From contig JAZUMQ010000052.1 in NCBI GenBank assembly GCA_045603745.1, positions 24,224-88,223 on the forward strand: DNA of 64,000 bases. The letters run 5' to 3'. The notes under the pieces are model-generated. The model was not told the DNA's origin. It searched no databases and worked only from the letters and a program-made list of their open reading frames with translations. The position numbers were made by a program, and so were the translations under genes. This DNA comes from RGIG995 sp045603745 (GTDB taxonomy: Bacteria > Bacillota > Clostridia > Oscillospirales > UBA644). Of the stretch, positions 16,704-23,888 are shown one piece after another (position 1 is the first letter of the stretch; every line of letters starts with the position of its first letter).

Positions 16704-17252
16704 ATGAAAAGATTAATCACCATCATCCTCGCACTTATTATGACGTTCTTTACAGCACCGCGCAAGGGCGCAGATCAACCGCTCGTGACCGCCGTAAATC
16801 CGCCACAAACGGCGATAACAACGCAGGTGGAGCAAGTGCCCGATGAAAGCGAAAAGTCCGCAGAAACGGCACTTGTGAGCGGAACGGAGGAAGCCGAAAC
16901 CGAGACTGAAACCACAGAAACAACGGCGGCAGAAAGTGAAATGCTCCCACCCGAAACCAAGGTCACAACGGAAGAACCCGAACCGGTGATGGAAGAAACG
17001 GTGGCCGATGAAAGCGTCACAATCCCACAAGAACCGCTCGTTACCGAAACCGAAGAACATGAGGCGAAGGAACAAGAAGAAAACACCGCATGCATCGACG
17101 AGGGCGACCAAAGCCTTGCGGAATACAAACCGCAGATCGGCGGGCAGCCGAATCCCTTCGAGAATGATACACCGACCGAGATCGATGACCGACCGGTAGA
17201 AGACTACATTGGCGAAGGCGAAGACCGTCCCGGCGAAGGAAAACACTTCTAA
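16704..17252 (+). CDS. Exported acidic Thr/Glu/Pro-rich protein
   Basis: A 182-residue protein starting at the ATG at 16704 (GGAAAGGAAAA upstream). Residues 1-18 form a Lys/Arg plus hydrophobic signal-like segment (MKRLITIILALIMTFF) without a lipobox. The rest is a low-complexity run of Glu, Thr, Pro, Val and Ala with almost no predicted globular core, ending in an Asp/Glu/Gly-rich tail. There is no LPxTG anchor. It is probably secreted or membrane-tethered by its uncleaved N-terminus; function unknown. It is the last gene before the second att-like repeat. Confidence 0.6.
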   Translation: MKRLITIILALIMTFFTAPRKGADQPLVTAVNPPQTAITTQVEQVPDESEKSAETALVSGTEEAETETETTETTAAESEMLPPETKVTTEEPEPVMEETVADESVTIPQEPLVTETEEHEAKEQEENTACIDEGDQSLAEYKPQIGGQPNPFENDTPTEIDDRPVEDYIGEGEDRPGEGKHF

Positions 17253-17260
17253 AGAGCGAC

Positions 17261-17292
17261 AGAGGAACCGTACGAAAGTGCGGTTCCTTTCA
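17261..17292 (+). terminator. Terminator after the acidic exported protein
   Basis: AGGAACCG (17263-17270) pairs with CGGTTCCT (17281-17288), then TT. Short T tract, so moderate confidence. Confidence 0.55.
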
Positions 17293-17308
17293 CTGTTCAA
17301 ATACTGCG

Positions 17309-17330
17309 CCGCAGTAAACAAAGAAAAGGC
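17309..17330 (+). repeat. att-like direct repeat, copy 2
   Basis: Full-length copy with the core CAGTAAACAAAGAAAAGG. It lies between the terminator of the preceding gene and the LexA-like operator region and marks the left end of the module carrying the integrases. Confidence 0.65.
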
Positions 17331-17344
17331 ATTTTAAATTTTGT

Positions 17345-17412
17345 GAAACAATCTGTTTCTATCCATTGACAAATCGGTTGCTGTATGTTACAATATAGAA
17401 ACAAGACGTTTC
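17345..17412 (+). promoter_or_regulatory. Promoter with two GAAAC-N5-GTTTC operators for the LexA-like repressor
   Basis: TTGACA (17366-17371), 17 bases, TACAAT (17389-17394). A 15-bp palindrome lies on each side: GAAACAATCTGTTTC (17345-17359) upstream and GAAACAAGACGTTTC (17398-17412) downstream. This is a classic layout for autorepression. Confidence 0.75.
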
Positions 17413-17430
17413 TATTTCTCGGAGGTGCTT

Positions 17431-18051
17431 ATGAAAAGCATACGAAACGAATCAAAACCTGCTATTGTTCAGTTTATTGACGAGTATTATCATAAATATT
17501 ATGAGATACCTTCCGTGCGCGAGATTGCAGCGGGGACGGGTATTTCGGTTTCCACTGTTCACCGTTGCCTCAGCGCGATGAAGGAGAACGGTGAACTTGA
17601 ATACAGCGGTCGTCGTTCTGTCAGCACGCGCAGAATGGAAATGGAGCACAATCACTATGCTATGCAAGTACTCGGTTACGTCGCTTGCGGTGAAGGTCAG
17701 GAGGAAACCGAAGAGATCATTGAGTACATTCGAATGCCCGAATCTCTTATCGGTAAGGGTGAGTTCTTTGCTTTGATCGCAAAGGGCGAGTCGATGGTGG
17801 ATGCAGGTATTCTTCCCGGCGATTATGTTGTGATCCGCAAGCAGAATACTGCGGACATCGGTGATATCGTCGTTGCGCTTGATCAGGGCGTAAACAATTT
17901 GAAGGTGCTTGGCTACGACAAGAAAAAGAAAGCGTACTTCCTTCGCTCCTGCAACGAGGATAAGGAACGCTATGCGGATATCTATCCCGAAGCGCTTCAG
18001 ATACAAGGCGTTGCGGTCAGCGTAACGCATAAGCTCGGGAAAATACTGTAA
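17431..18051 (+). CDS. LexA-like self-cleaving repressor (S24 family)
   Basis: A 206-residue protein from the ATG at 17431 (GGAGG 5 bases upstream). The N-terminal winged helix (about 8-65) has IPSVREIAAGTGISVSTVHR, as in LexA. The C-terminal S24 peptidase domain has the catalytic Ser in GESM (S121), Lys in NLKVLGY (K158) and a cleavage site ACGEG (A85-C86-G87). DNA damage with RecA should trigger self-cleavage and derepress the element. The GAAAC-N5-GTTTC operators in its promoter imply autorepression. It is more likely the element's own switch than the host LexA, because it heads the mobile module. Confidence 0.88.
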   Translation: MKSIRNESKPAIVQFIDEYYHKYYEIPSVREIAAGTGISVSTVHRCLSAMKENGELEYSGRRSVSTRRMEMEHNHYAMQVLGYVACGEGQEETEEIIEYIRMPESLIGKGEFFALIAKGESMVDAGILPGDYVVIRKQNTADIGDIVVALDQGVNNLKVLGYDKKKKAYFLRSCNEDKERYADIYPEALQIQGVAVSVTHKLGKIL

Positions 18052-18067
18052 ACGAAAGGAGCAATCT

Positions 18068-18973
18068 ATGCCCAAAGATATGTCATTGCTTGAAAAAGAC
18101 GGTGAGCCCACCGAAGAAGAACTGAAGGAGTTTTTCCGCAAACACGATTTCAGCTCGCAGGTATCGTCCTTCGATGTTAACACAGCAAGCGAAAGTGAGA
18201 ACCGACTGTATATCCGTGCAACAAAAATCTTCCGAGGCTCTTGGAATGATCAGGTGTATGCTCTCGGCGGTAAAAAGACTCTTCGCAATTTTTCTAAAAA
18301 CGATCCGCTTCGCTGTCTTGAGGATTCTGAGGAAAAACTGGTGTCGGGTACTGTTGCAGAAATTGCTTCGGATGAATATCTTATTCAAAGTATCATTGAT
18401 TCTGTTTTCTCAAGCTTCCAAAATGAGCTGTATGCGTCTGCATTAAAGCTTGCCGAGCAAAACGGAAAAACAATTGACGATCTTACGGATGAAGAGATCG
18501 CGCTTGTGATCGATTCGTTCTCGGATGAATTGCTTGCTTCGATGATGGGAAAGCTTTTGCTTACGCAGAGCGTTCCGGAAATACTTGGTGTTTTGAAAAC
18601 AGACCGTGCGCACGAGGATTATAATCCGAGCGTACGTGAGAACCACGATCAGATTGATTTCATAAGACATTGGGATCACTCGCGTAGCAGGGTGGGTCAA
18701 ATGTTTTGCTTTGATGATATGGTTCAAGTTGATTTGAAAAACGATGACGGCAAGGTCAAAACTCCCGTTTATGTTGAGGATGAAGATGAAGAAAAGCTGT
18801 ATCAGGAATTCCGTGCTCTGCTTACGGAAGAAGAGAAACTGATTGCGGATATGCGTTGGAATAAACAAATGACGCAGAAAGAAATTGCTGAAGCACTCGG
18901 TTATAAATCACACAGCGCTGTTACGAAGAAGCTGAAAAAGATGCGTGAAAAATTTGATGCTATGAGAAAATAA
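18068..18973 (+). CDS. Sigma-70 region-4-like HTH protein of the element
   Basis: A 301-residue acidic protein. Only the C-terminal part is recognisable: LTEEEKLIADMRWNKQMTQKEIAEALGY followed by SHSAVTKKLKKMREKF is a sigma-70 region 4-type helix-turn-helix. The N-terminal 240 residues show no sigma region 2, so it may be an activator rather than a true sigma factor. It starts 17 bases after the repressor with AAAGGAG and is probably co-transcribed, so it would be switched on when the repressor is cleaved. Confidence 0.65.
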   Translation: MPKDMSLLEKDGEPTEEELKEFFRKHDFSSQVSSFDVNTASESENRLYIRATKIFRGSWNDQVYALGGKKTLRNFSKNDPLRCLEDSEEKLVSGTVAEIASDEYLIQSIIDSVFSSFQNELYASALKLAEQNGKTIDDLTDEEIALVIDSFSDELLASMMGKLLLTQSVPEILGVLKTDRAHEDYNPSVRENHDQIDFIRHWDHSRSRVGQMFCFDDMVQVDLKNDDGKVKTPVYVEDEDEEKLYQEFRALLTEEEKLIADMRWNKQMTQKEIAEALGYKSHSAVTKKLKKMREKFDAMRK

Positions 18974-18980
18974 CATTCTG

Positions 18981-19016
18981 TCCCGTCGGTTCGGTATTCG
19001 AATCGGCGGGATTTTT
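18981..19016 (+). terminator. Terminator after the sigma-like gene
   Basis: CCCGTCGGTTCG pairs with CGAATCGGCGGG (with G-T pairs) and is followed by ATTTTTAT. Confidence 0.7.
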
Positions 19017-19028
19017 ATATTGAAACGC

Positions 19029-19052
19029 AAGCACGCTTCGGCGTGCTTTTCT
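19029..19052 (+). terminator. Second hairpin with T tract
   Basis: AAGCACGC-TTCG-GCGTGCTT followed by TTCTTTT. It backs up the preceding terminator. The remaining 19053-19229 contains no gene I can support. Confidence 0.7.
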
Positions 19053-19229
19053 TTTGCTGTAATACCGTTTGATTTTTTTGAAACACGTTTGGAACATTTT
19101 GAACTTCTCATGTCGTTTAGTATACGGAGAGACATTTTTAGTCCGAAAAACAAAGGAGGGGGTTAAAATGATTCGTTAAAGTATTCTTCCGAAATCAAAT
19201 CACAACAAAAAGGAAAGGAATTATTTATT

Positions 19230-19442
19230 ATGAAAAAATCAAACATCAAAACATTCGAGGAGCTTCCGTACTTCATCAATGCGCAGGAGCTCGCAGATAT
19301 TCTCGGCATTGCAATTTCGTCCTGTTACGAGTTGATGCATGAAAAAGATTTTCCGACGATCCGTATCGGGAAACGTCTTGTCGTTCCCAAAGACAAATTT
19401 TTAATCTGGGTTAACGAGAACACCAAAGGAGGTATTAGATGA
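19230..19442 (+). CDS. Excisionase-type helix-turn-helix protein
   Basis: A 70-residue MerR-like/HTH_17 protein: INAQELADILGIAISSCYELMHEKDFPTIRIGKRLVVPKDKFLIWV is the standard excisionase-family fold, in which the helix-turn-helix is followed by a small wing. Such proteins bend DNA at attachment sites to steer the integrase toward excision, or regulate the element. A strong AAGGAAAGGAA site precedes it. It overlaps the next gene by 4 bases. Confidence 0.82.
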   Translation: MKKSNIKTFEELPYFINAQELADILGIAISSCYELMHEKDFPTIRIGKRLVVPKDKFLIWVNENTKGGIR

Positions 19443-19822
19443 AAAACATTTCTGAGATCAGATTTGTAAAAGAACTCAAGGACTGCTATTTTCACAGGGA
19501 CAGAAAATACGAAAATGCCGAGATCAAACAAAAGGCGCTCGAAGCAATGCTGATGCTGTGGAACGCAGACAATGTTGAATGCTGCGGATATATCTACTCG
19601 CAAGATATGATCCGTAACATGATGCTCAACAAAATGATGCCCGAAGAACTTGACGATGCGATCAAGTGTTGGAAAGAGCACGGAGAAACAAGCGTCGAGC
19701 AATTATATCATCACTTGTTTTTAACCGTAGTGCTTGCGAACGCGCTGGAGTTGTTTCATAAAGTGATGAGGTGCGAATGCATTCCGATTGAATGCGAAAT
19801 AAAAGTTAGAGTGGTTGCGTGA
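19439..19822 (+). CDS. Hypothetical mobile-element protein
   Basis: A 127-residue mainly helical protein with several Met and Cys residues (VECCGYIY, VMRCECIPIECEI). No family recognised. It is coupled to the excisionase-like gene by an ATGA overlap and sits 9 bases before the replication-type HTH gene, so it probably serves element maintenance. Confidence 0.5.
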   Translation: MKNISEIRFVKELKDCYFHRDRKYENAEIKQKALEAMLMLWNADNVECCGYIYSQDMIRNMMLNKMMPEELDDAIKCWKEHGETSVEQLYHHLFLTVVLANALELFHKVMRCECIPIECEIKVRVVA

Positions 19823-19831
19823 GGTGAAGAG

Positions 19832-20260
19832 ATGTATTTGCAACAACAAAAAATGCAGAACTTCTTTCCCGTGCCGAATGAGATCTTCAGTCTCGGGCTC
19901 ACCGACGGCGAGATCTTGGTGTATACGTTTCTGATGCGTTGCGAGGACAGAAAAACGTTCAAGTGTCATCCGAGCTACGCAACGATCTGCGAAGCCATCG
20001 GTCGAAGCAAAAACAGCGTGAAGAAATACGTTCAAGGTCTTGAAAAGAAGGGGCTGATCTTCACCGAGCCGACGAAAGTCAACACCAAGGACGGACGCGT
20101 TCACAACGGAAGTCTGTGCTACACGATCCTGCCGATCCGCGACGTTATAGAACGGCATTACGAAAAGCAGCTTGAAATGGCACGGCTTGAATTGGCGAGA
20201 GCGAAGGCACAGGAAAAGCTGGAGCGTTACGACAAAAAGCATCGAAAAACAGCGGTTTGA
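19832..20260 (+). CDS. HTH_36-type replication/regulatory protein
   Basis: A 142-residue protein with FFPVPNEIFSLGLTDGEILVYTFLMR followed by HPSYATICEAIGRSKNSVKKYVQGLEKKGLI, the winged helix-turn-helix typical of phage and plasmid replication initiators (HTH_36, RepA N-domain-like). The last 40 residues are a charged helix. It may be a complete small regulator, or an N-terminal replication domain cut short: the IS110 region begins just after its stop. Confidence 0.65.
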   Translation: MYLQQQKMQNFFPVPNEIFSLGLTDGEILVYTFLMRCEDRKTFKCHPSYATICEAIGRSKNSVKKYVQGLEKKGLIFTEPTKVNTKDGRVHNGSLCYTILPIRDVIERHYEKQLEMARLELARAKAQEKLERYDKKHRKTAV

Positions 20261-20267
20261 GGCAGAA

Positions 20268-20282
20268 CTTATATTATAGCAG
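20268..20282 (+). repeat. Direct repeat flanking the IS110 region, left copy
   Basis: CTTATATTATAGCAG, identical to 21943-21957. In both places TTTGAGGCAG lies shortly upstream (20256-20265 and 21921-21930). The repeats bracket the transposase and the large hairpin, marking the ends of the insertion or a duplicated target. Confidence 0.6.
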
Positions 20283-20316
20283 CCGGCTATAAATTTGTCA
20301 AGTGGTTATGGAGAAA

Positions 20317-20445
20317 TTTTTCCTTAAGCCCTCGAATAAATATACAAATTTTGAAGTGCCGGTCAAGGGTAAAACGAGCGTGCTTCGCCCGCCCTTGACA
20401 GTCCCTTCAAAATTTGTTGAAGGCAGACAAGGGCTTAAGGAAAAA
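20317..20445. repeat. Large nested palindrome next to the IS110 transposase
   Basis: Three nested arm pairs are visible: TTTTTCCTTAAGCCCT (20317-20332) with AGGGCTTAAGGAAAAA (20430-20445), perfect; AAATTTTGAAG (20346-20356) with CTTCAAAATTT (20405-20415), perfect; and GTCAAGGG (20362-20369) with CCCTTGAC (20392-20399), perfect. Together they form a hairpin of about 129 nt just downstream of the transposase stop. Candidate structured RNA, bidirectional terminator or palindromic mini-element. Confidence 0.75.
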
Positions 20446-20459
20446 TATGACGCGGCAGT

Positions 20460-21647
20460 TCATTCAAGTGACTGAACGTAATACGGTTTGTTGTCTCTCA
20501 GAACAGCATAAATAATGTTGGTCATTTTTCGTGTCGCGTGACCGATAACATTCATATACGGTTTACCTTCGGCAAGTTTCTTTTGCAGAAATGCTTTCAT
20601 ATACGGATCATGCATAACTGCAGATACAGAGGCCATCCAAATTGCACGGCGAAGATATGGTGATCCACGCTTAGACATATGATTACGCGTCCCGGTGAAT
20701 TCTCCCGACTGCTTGACAGTCGGATCCAGACCGGCAAATGCCGCCAGTTTAGCTGCCGAATCAAACCGGTGGATATCTCCGATTTCACTGAAGATTGTTG
20801 CACCGAGTGCCGGTCCAATCCCGGGAATCGTTGTAATGCAGACATCAAACTTGGAGAAAAGCTCAGCAATCTTAGCTTCGAGTTCCGCGATCTGCTGCTC
20901 TGCAAAACGGATGTGTTCCATATGATGCTTGATCAGAAGTCCCATCGTGTTGTATTCCAGAACGATTCCAAAAGAGTTCTCGGCAAGGTTGCGGATCTGC
21001 TTTGCCTTTTCCTCACCGAAACGATTGCGACTTGCCTGGGCAACCAACTGCGTCAATTTTTCTGTGTCCAGCGACAGGATTTCTTCCGGTGTGGAATAAT
21101 TGCGCAGAATCTCTGAGGAAGTCAGGCCAAAAATGTCGGTAAACAGTCTTTCATATTCCGGGAATGACTGATCCAGCAGAGCGATTACTTTGTGCTTCAG
21201 GTCGGCAGTCATATCTACGATGAACAGTCTTGCACGGCAAAGCTCTCTCAGCTCGTACAAATCGGACGGCGGCATCCCGCCTTCTGTGTATCTGCCAAAG
21301 CGTATAACCTCGGCAATGATGAATGAATCGTGTTCATCGTTCTTGATTTGGCGGATATACATTCCGCGCAGTGCATTTGATTGAATCGGGTTTAGTACGT
21401 GTACGGTATAACCGTGCTTTTTCAGATTGGAGTATAACGCTAACCAGTAGTGGCTTGTCGATTCCATTCCGATAGTGAAGTCAGAAGGATTCGGACTGAT
21501 GGCATTCAGAATAGCTGTAAATTTTCTGAATCCATCCGCATCGTTCTTGAAGTTGAATGCTTTGTGTACGAGCGCGCCGGAATCATCGATAACAATGGCT
21601 TCATGACTACGCTTAGCGATATCCACACCAACAATAAACATGCTCAA
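20460..21647 (-). CDS. IS110-family transposase (DEDD recombinase)
   Basis: A 395-residue transposase. The N-terminal RuvC-like DEDD domain starts FIVGVDIAKRSHEAIVIDD and includes MESTSHYWLAL and IKNDEHDSFIIAEV. The C-terminal Tnp_20 domain has TTIPGIGPALGATIFSEIG, LAAFAGLDPTVKQSG and the serine-containing MSKRGSPYLRRAIW. Such enzymes move circular IS110 intermediates guided by a bridge RNA encoded in the element's non-coding end. Length is normal and the frame intact, so it may be active. It interrupts the chassis module between the HTH_36 gene and the RHH-type gene, in opposite orientation to them. Confidence 0.95.
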   Translation of the reverse strand: MSMFIVGVDIAKRSHEAIVIDDSGALVHKAFNFKNDADGFRKFTAILNAISPNPSDFTIGMESTSHYWLALYSNLKKHGYTVHVLNPIQSNALRGMYIRQIKNDEHDSFIIAEVIRFGRYTEGGMPPSDLYELRELCRARLFIVDMTADLKHKVIALLDQSFPEYERLFTDIFGLTSSEILRNYSTPEEILSLDTEKLTQLVAQASRNRFGEEKAKQIRNLAENSFGIVLEYNTMGLLIKHHMEHIRFAEQQIAELEAKIAELFSKFDVCITTIPGIGPALGATIFSEIGDIHRFDSAAKLAAFAGLDPTVKQSGEFTGTRNHMSKRGSPYLRRAIWMASVSAVMHDPYMKAFLQKKLAEGKPYMNVIGHATRKMTNIIYAVLRDNKPYYVQSLE

Positions 21648-21659
21648 AATTTCCTTTCA

Positions 21660-21860
21660 TTCAGATTACGGACATCGTCCTCACATCCCTATGGCTCACA
21701 ACCTGCTTCGACATTAGAGGAAAGCACAAGGCTCCGACATCCGGCCGATAAATGCATACCCATAGGGCAGAGGTCTCAAACTGCTTCAAGTGAACACAGA
21801 GTCACAGGGTTAATAGAAGAGAATCCTCTGTCCGTTGGTTTTATTATATCATATCCGAAT
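21660..21860 (-). ncRNA. Candidate IS110 bridge RNA region
   Basis: The non-coding region 5' of the transposase can fold: CCCTATGG near 21687 is complementary to CCATAGGG near 21771. Bridge RNAs of IS110 elements are known to be encoded in this position. Boundaries, strand and guide loops cannot be fixed by eye. Confidence 0.35.
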
Positions 21861-21942
21861 GTAATCCGGAACTGATACCGTGGAATTTACTGTGTATGTT
21901 TATTCAAAGAATATTCAACATTTGAGGCAGATCCCGCCTCGA

Positions 21943-21957
21943 CTTATATTATAGCAG
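21943..21957 (+). repeat. Direct repeat flanking the IS110 region, right copy
   Basis: CTTATATTATAGCAG, identical to 20268-20282. A GAGGC...GCCTC palindrome lies between the TTTGAGGCAG part and this part on this side only. Confidence 0.6.
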
Positions 21958-21989
21958 GTTAAAGGAAGGCTGGCTCACACTCGTGTTTT

Positions 21990-22127
21990 GCCGCCTTCCG
22001 ATCACATCGGGCGGCAACAGCCGACCGAAAAAGCACCGTTTTAGGGCGTTTTTGAAAGGAAAACGGAGGCAACCGATAAAACCAGCATTGGTGCCCAGTT
22101 TTGCGATTCACACTCGAAAAGTGTGAA
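21990..22127. other. Non-coding region with short palindromes, possible origin or transfer site
   Basis: No gene is visible between 21958 and 22201. Two inverted repeats stand out: GCCGCC with GGCGGC (21990-22015, containing CCGAT/ATCGG) and TTCACACT-N5-AGTGTGAA (22107-22127). They precede a small DNA-binding-type gene. A replication origin, oriT or operator are all possible. Confidence 0.35.
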
Positions 22128-22201
22128 AATAATCGAAAATTGCCCCATATTACGCCCTTTTTACGGTGTGAAGAATGAGAAATACAGAAAGGAAGATCAA
22201 A

Positions 22202-22627
22202 ATGAAAGAACAAAACGAAAAGCTGAGAACCACCATTTATATTGACGAAGAGCTCGTCAAGCGCGCGGAAATTCTCTTCGGAGAAGCCAAGGTCAACTCC
22301 TTCTCCGCCTTCGCTTCCAAGGCAATCGAAAGCTATATCACAAAGCTTGTCATCGATAAGAACGGCGACCTCCTCTCGGACGAGATCAGGAAAGCGATCA
22401 AGAATGAGCTCGGTCCGATCAACACGAGAGTGTCAAAGGGACTCTATCGTTACGCAGTCGAGATCGATACCATCGTTCAAATTATTGCTGAGGTGTATGG
22501 ATTCAACCCGAAATTCGTTGAAGGATATCGCAAGAAGGCGGAAGGTCACGTTTACAAGCTCAAGGGCAAGATCGATTACGCGGCACTGATGGATCCGAAG
22601 TTCGCTGAGGATGAGGAGGACGAATGA
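22202..22627 (+). CDS. Ribbon-helix-helix-type small DNA-binding protein of the element
   Basis: A 141-residue protein from the ATG at 22202 (GGAAG upstream; the ATG at 22175 lacks a site). LRTTIYIDEELVKRAEILFGEAKVNSFSAFASKAIESYI matches a ribbon-helix-helix unit, a beta strand then two helices, as in plasmid mobilisation accessory and partition proteins. The remainder is helical with an acidic end. It lies beside palindromic DNA and ahead of the integrases, which suggests a relaxosome-accessory or regulatory role. Confidence 0.6.
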   Translation: MKEQNEKLRTTIYIDEELVKRAEILFGEAKVNSFSAFASKAIESYITKLVIDKNGDLLSDEIRKAIKNELGPINTRVSKGLYRYAVEIDTIVQIIAEVYGFNPKFVEGYRKKAEGHVYKLKGKIDYAALMDPKFAEDEEDE

Positions 22628-22650
22628 TGAAAATTAAATTCTTTCTTCCG

Positions 22651-22686
22651 ATTCTCTCTGGACTTGTGAAAAAGTTGTGGTATAGT
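22651..22686 (+). promoter_or_regulatory. Shared element promoter, copy 3 (ATTCTCTCTGGACTT ... TATAGT)
   Basis: The third copy of the 15-mer, with 16 bases from TGGACT to TATAGT (22681-22686). It lies 30 bases upstream of the first integrase and ties integrase expression to the genes at 16046 and 16704. Confidence 0.65.
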
Positions 22687-22715
22687 GTGTTGTTGATGAG
22701 AAAGGAGTTGATGTG

Positions 22716-23888
22716 ATGCCAAAGAAACGTCCTGCGGGCGACGGAATGGTTCGTCAGAAGAAGCGCGGTCAATGGGAAGCGCGCATCGTCGTCGGTCACA
22801 AGGATGACGGCAAGCCGATCTACCGTTACGTCTACGGCAAAACGCAGAAGGAGGTGCTCGATAAGCTTCATCAGCGCATCGAGGACTACCGCGGTGTGGA
22901 GCTGACCGAGGACAGCAAGATGACGCTGGGTGAGTGGCTTGACAAGTGGCTGAACGAGTATATGCTTTTCACCATCCGCGAGAGCACGTGGAAGGCTTAT
23001 GAAACCACCGTGCGCCTTCACATCAAGCCTTACCTTGGCGACAAGCAGATCGCCTTCGTCACCACCGCCGACGTGCAGAGGATGTACAACAAGCTCAAGC
23101 GTAGCGGACGGTCGGAAGCGCATCCAATCCACGGACACAAGCTGTCCGACAGCTACGTGCGTAAGATCCATATGATGCTTCACGAAGCGATGGACACGGC
23201 AGTGAAGGAACGGCTCATCGTGAAGAACCCGACAAACGGCACGACGATCCCGAAAACCAACTATCCGCCCAAGCAGATCCTCACCGATGCACAGCTTGAA
23301 AAGTTTATTGCCGTGGTAATGGAGGACGAGCTGTGGCGCGACTTCTTCTACACCGAGCTGACAACGGGACTTCGTCGCGGCGAGATCTGCGGTCTGCGGT
23401 GGACTGACTTCAACGAGTCGACAGGACACCTCAAGGTGTCGCGCACGGTGCTTGTAAAGACGGGCGGAGGACTGACCTGGGGCGACACCAAGACCGAAAC
23501 CGGTATGCGAACGATCCTCCTGCCACCGAGCACCGCCGAGATGCTTCGGGAGCGGAAGAAAAATTCATACAGCGAGTGGATCTTCCCGAATCTCTACAAG
23601 CCCGAGCAGCCCCTCTATCCCGGCTCAGCCTATAATCGTATGAAGGTGCTCTTAAAGAAAGCGGAGCTTCCGCTGATCCGCTTCCACGATCTGCGCCACA
23701 CCTTCGCCACCCACGCGCTGACGGGCGGTGTGGATGCCAAGACGCTGTCAAAGATCCTCGGTCACACCAACGCAAGCTTCACTCTCGACACCTACACCCA
23801 CGTTACAACCGATATGCAGAAGCGTGCGTCAAAGATCGTGGGCGGGTTCTTGGATGACTTGATAATCAAGGAGGATGACAATGGCTAA
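22716..23888 (+). CDS. int: Tyrosine recombinase/integrase 1
   Basis: A 390-residue integrase from the ATG at 22716 (AAAGGAG upstream). Residues 1-60 form an AP2-like arm-binding domain, 65-165 the SAM-like core-binding domain and 190-385 the catalytic domain. Catalytic residues are visible: Arg in TGLRRGE (about 220), Lys near 259, HDLRH (H324, R327), LGH (H350) and nucleophile Tyr360 in LDTYTHV. It overlaps the second integrase by 8 bases, so both are made from one transcript, driven by the shared promoter element. Confidence 0.95.
   Translation: MPKKRPAGDGMVRQKKRGQWEARIVVGHKDDGKPIYRYVYGKTQKEVLDKLHQRIEDYRGVELTEDSKMTLGEWLDKWLNEYMLFTIRESTWKAYETTVRLHIKPYLGDKQIAFVTTADVQRMYNKLKRSGRSEAHPIHGHKLSDSYVRKIHMMLHEAMDTAVKERLIVKNPTNGTTIPKTNYPPKQILTDAQLEKFIAVVMEDELWRDFFYTELTTGLRRGEICGLRWTDFNESTGHLKVSRTVLVKTGGGLTWGDTKTETGMRTILLPPSTAEMLRERKKNSYSEWIFPNLYKPEQPLYPGSAYNRMKVLLKKAELPLIRFHDLRHTFATHALTGGVDAKTLSKILGHTNASFTLDTYTHVTTDMQKRASKIVGGFLDDLIIKEDDNG

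Larger units (their letters stand above)
20268..21957 (-). mobile_element. IS110-family insertion sequence with flanking non-coding ends
   Basis: The extent is set by the CTTATATTATAGCAG copies at 20268 and 21943. It includes the transposase, the large palindrome on its 3' side and about 295 non-coding bases on its 5' side. IS110 elements lack the usual terminal inverted repeats, so exact ends are uncertain. Confidence 0.6.

Noticed and set aside
19169..19180. A three-codon ATG ATT CGT TAA frame behind a strong AAAGGAGGGGG site
   Set aside because: Too short to support as a gene. It could be a decoy or leader, but nothing else supports this.
22560..23429. A 289-codon minus-strand frame across integrase 1
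   Set aside because: It is a shadow of the G+C-rich integrase gene, with no ribosome site and no recognisable domain.
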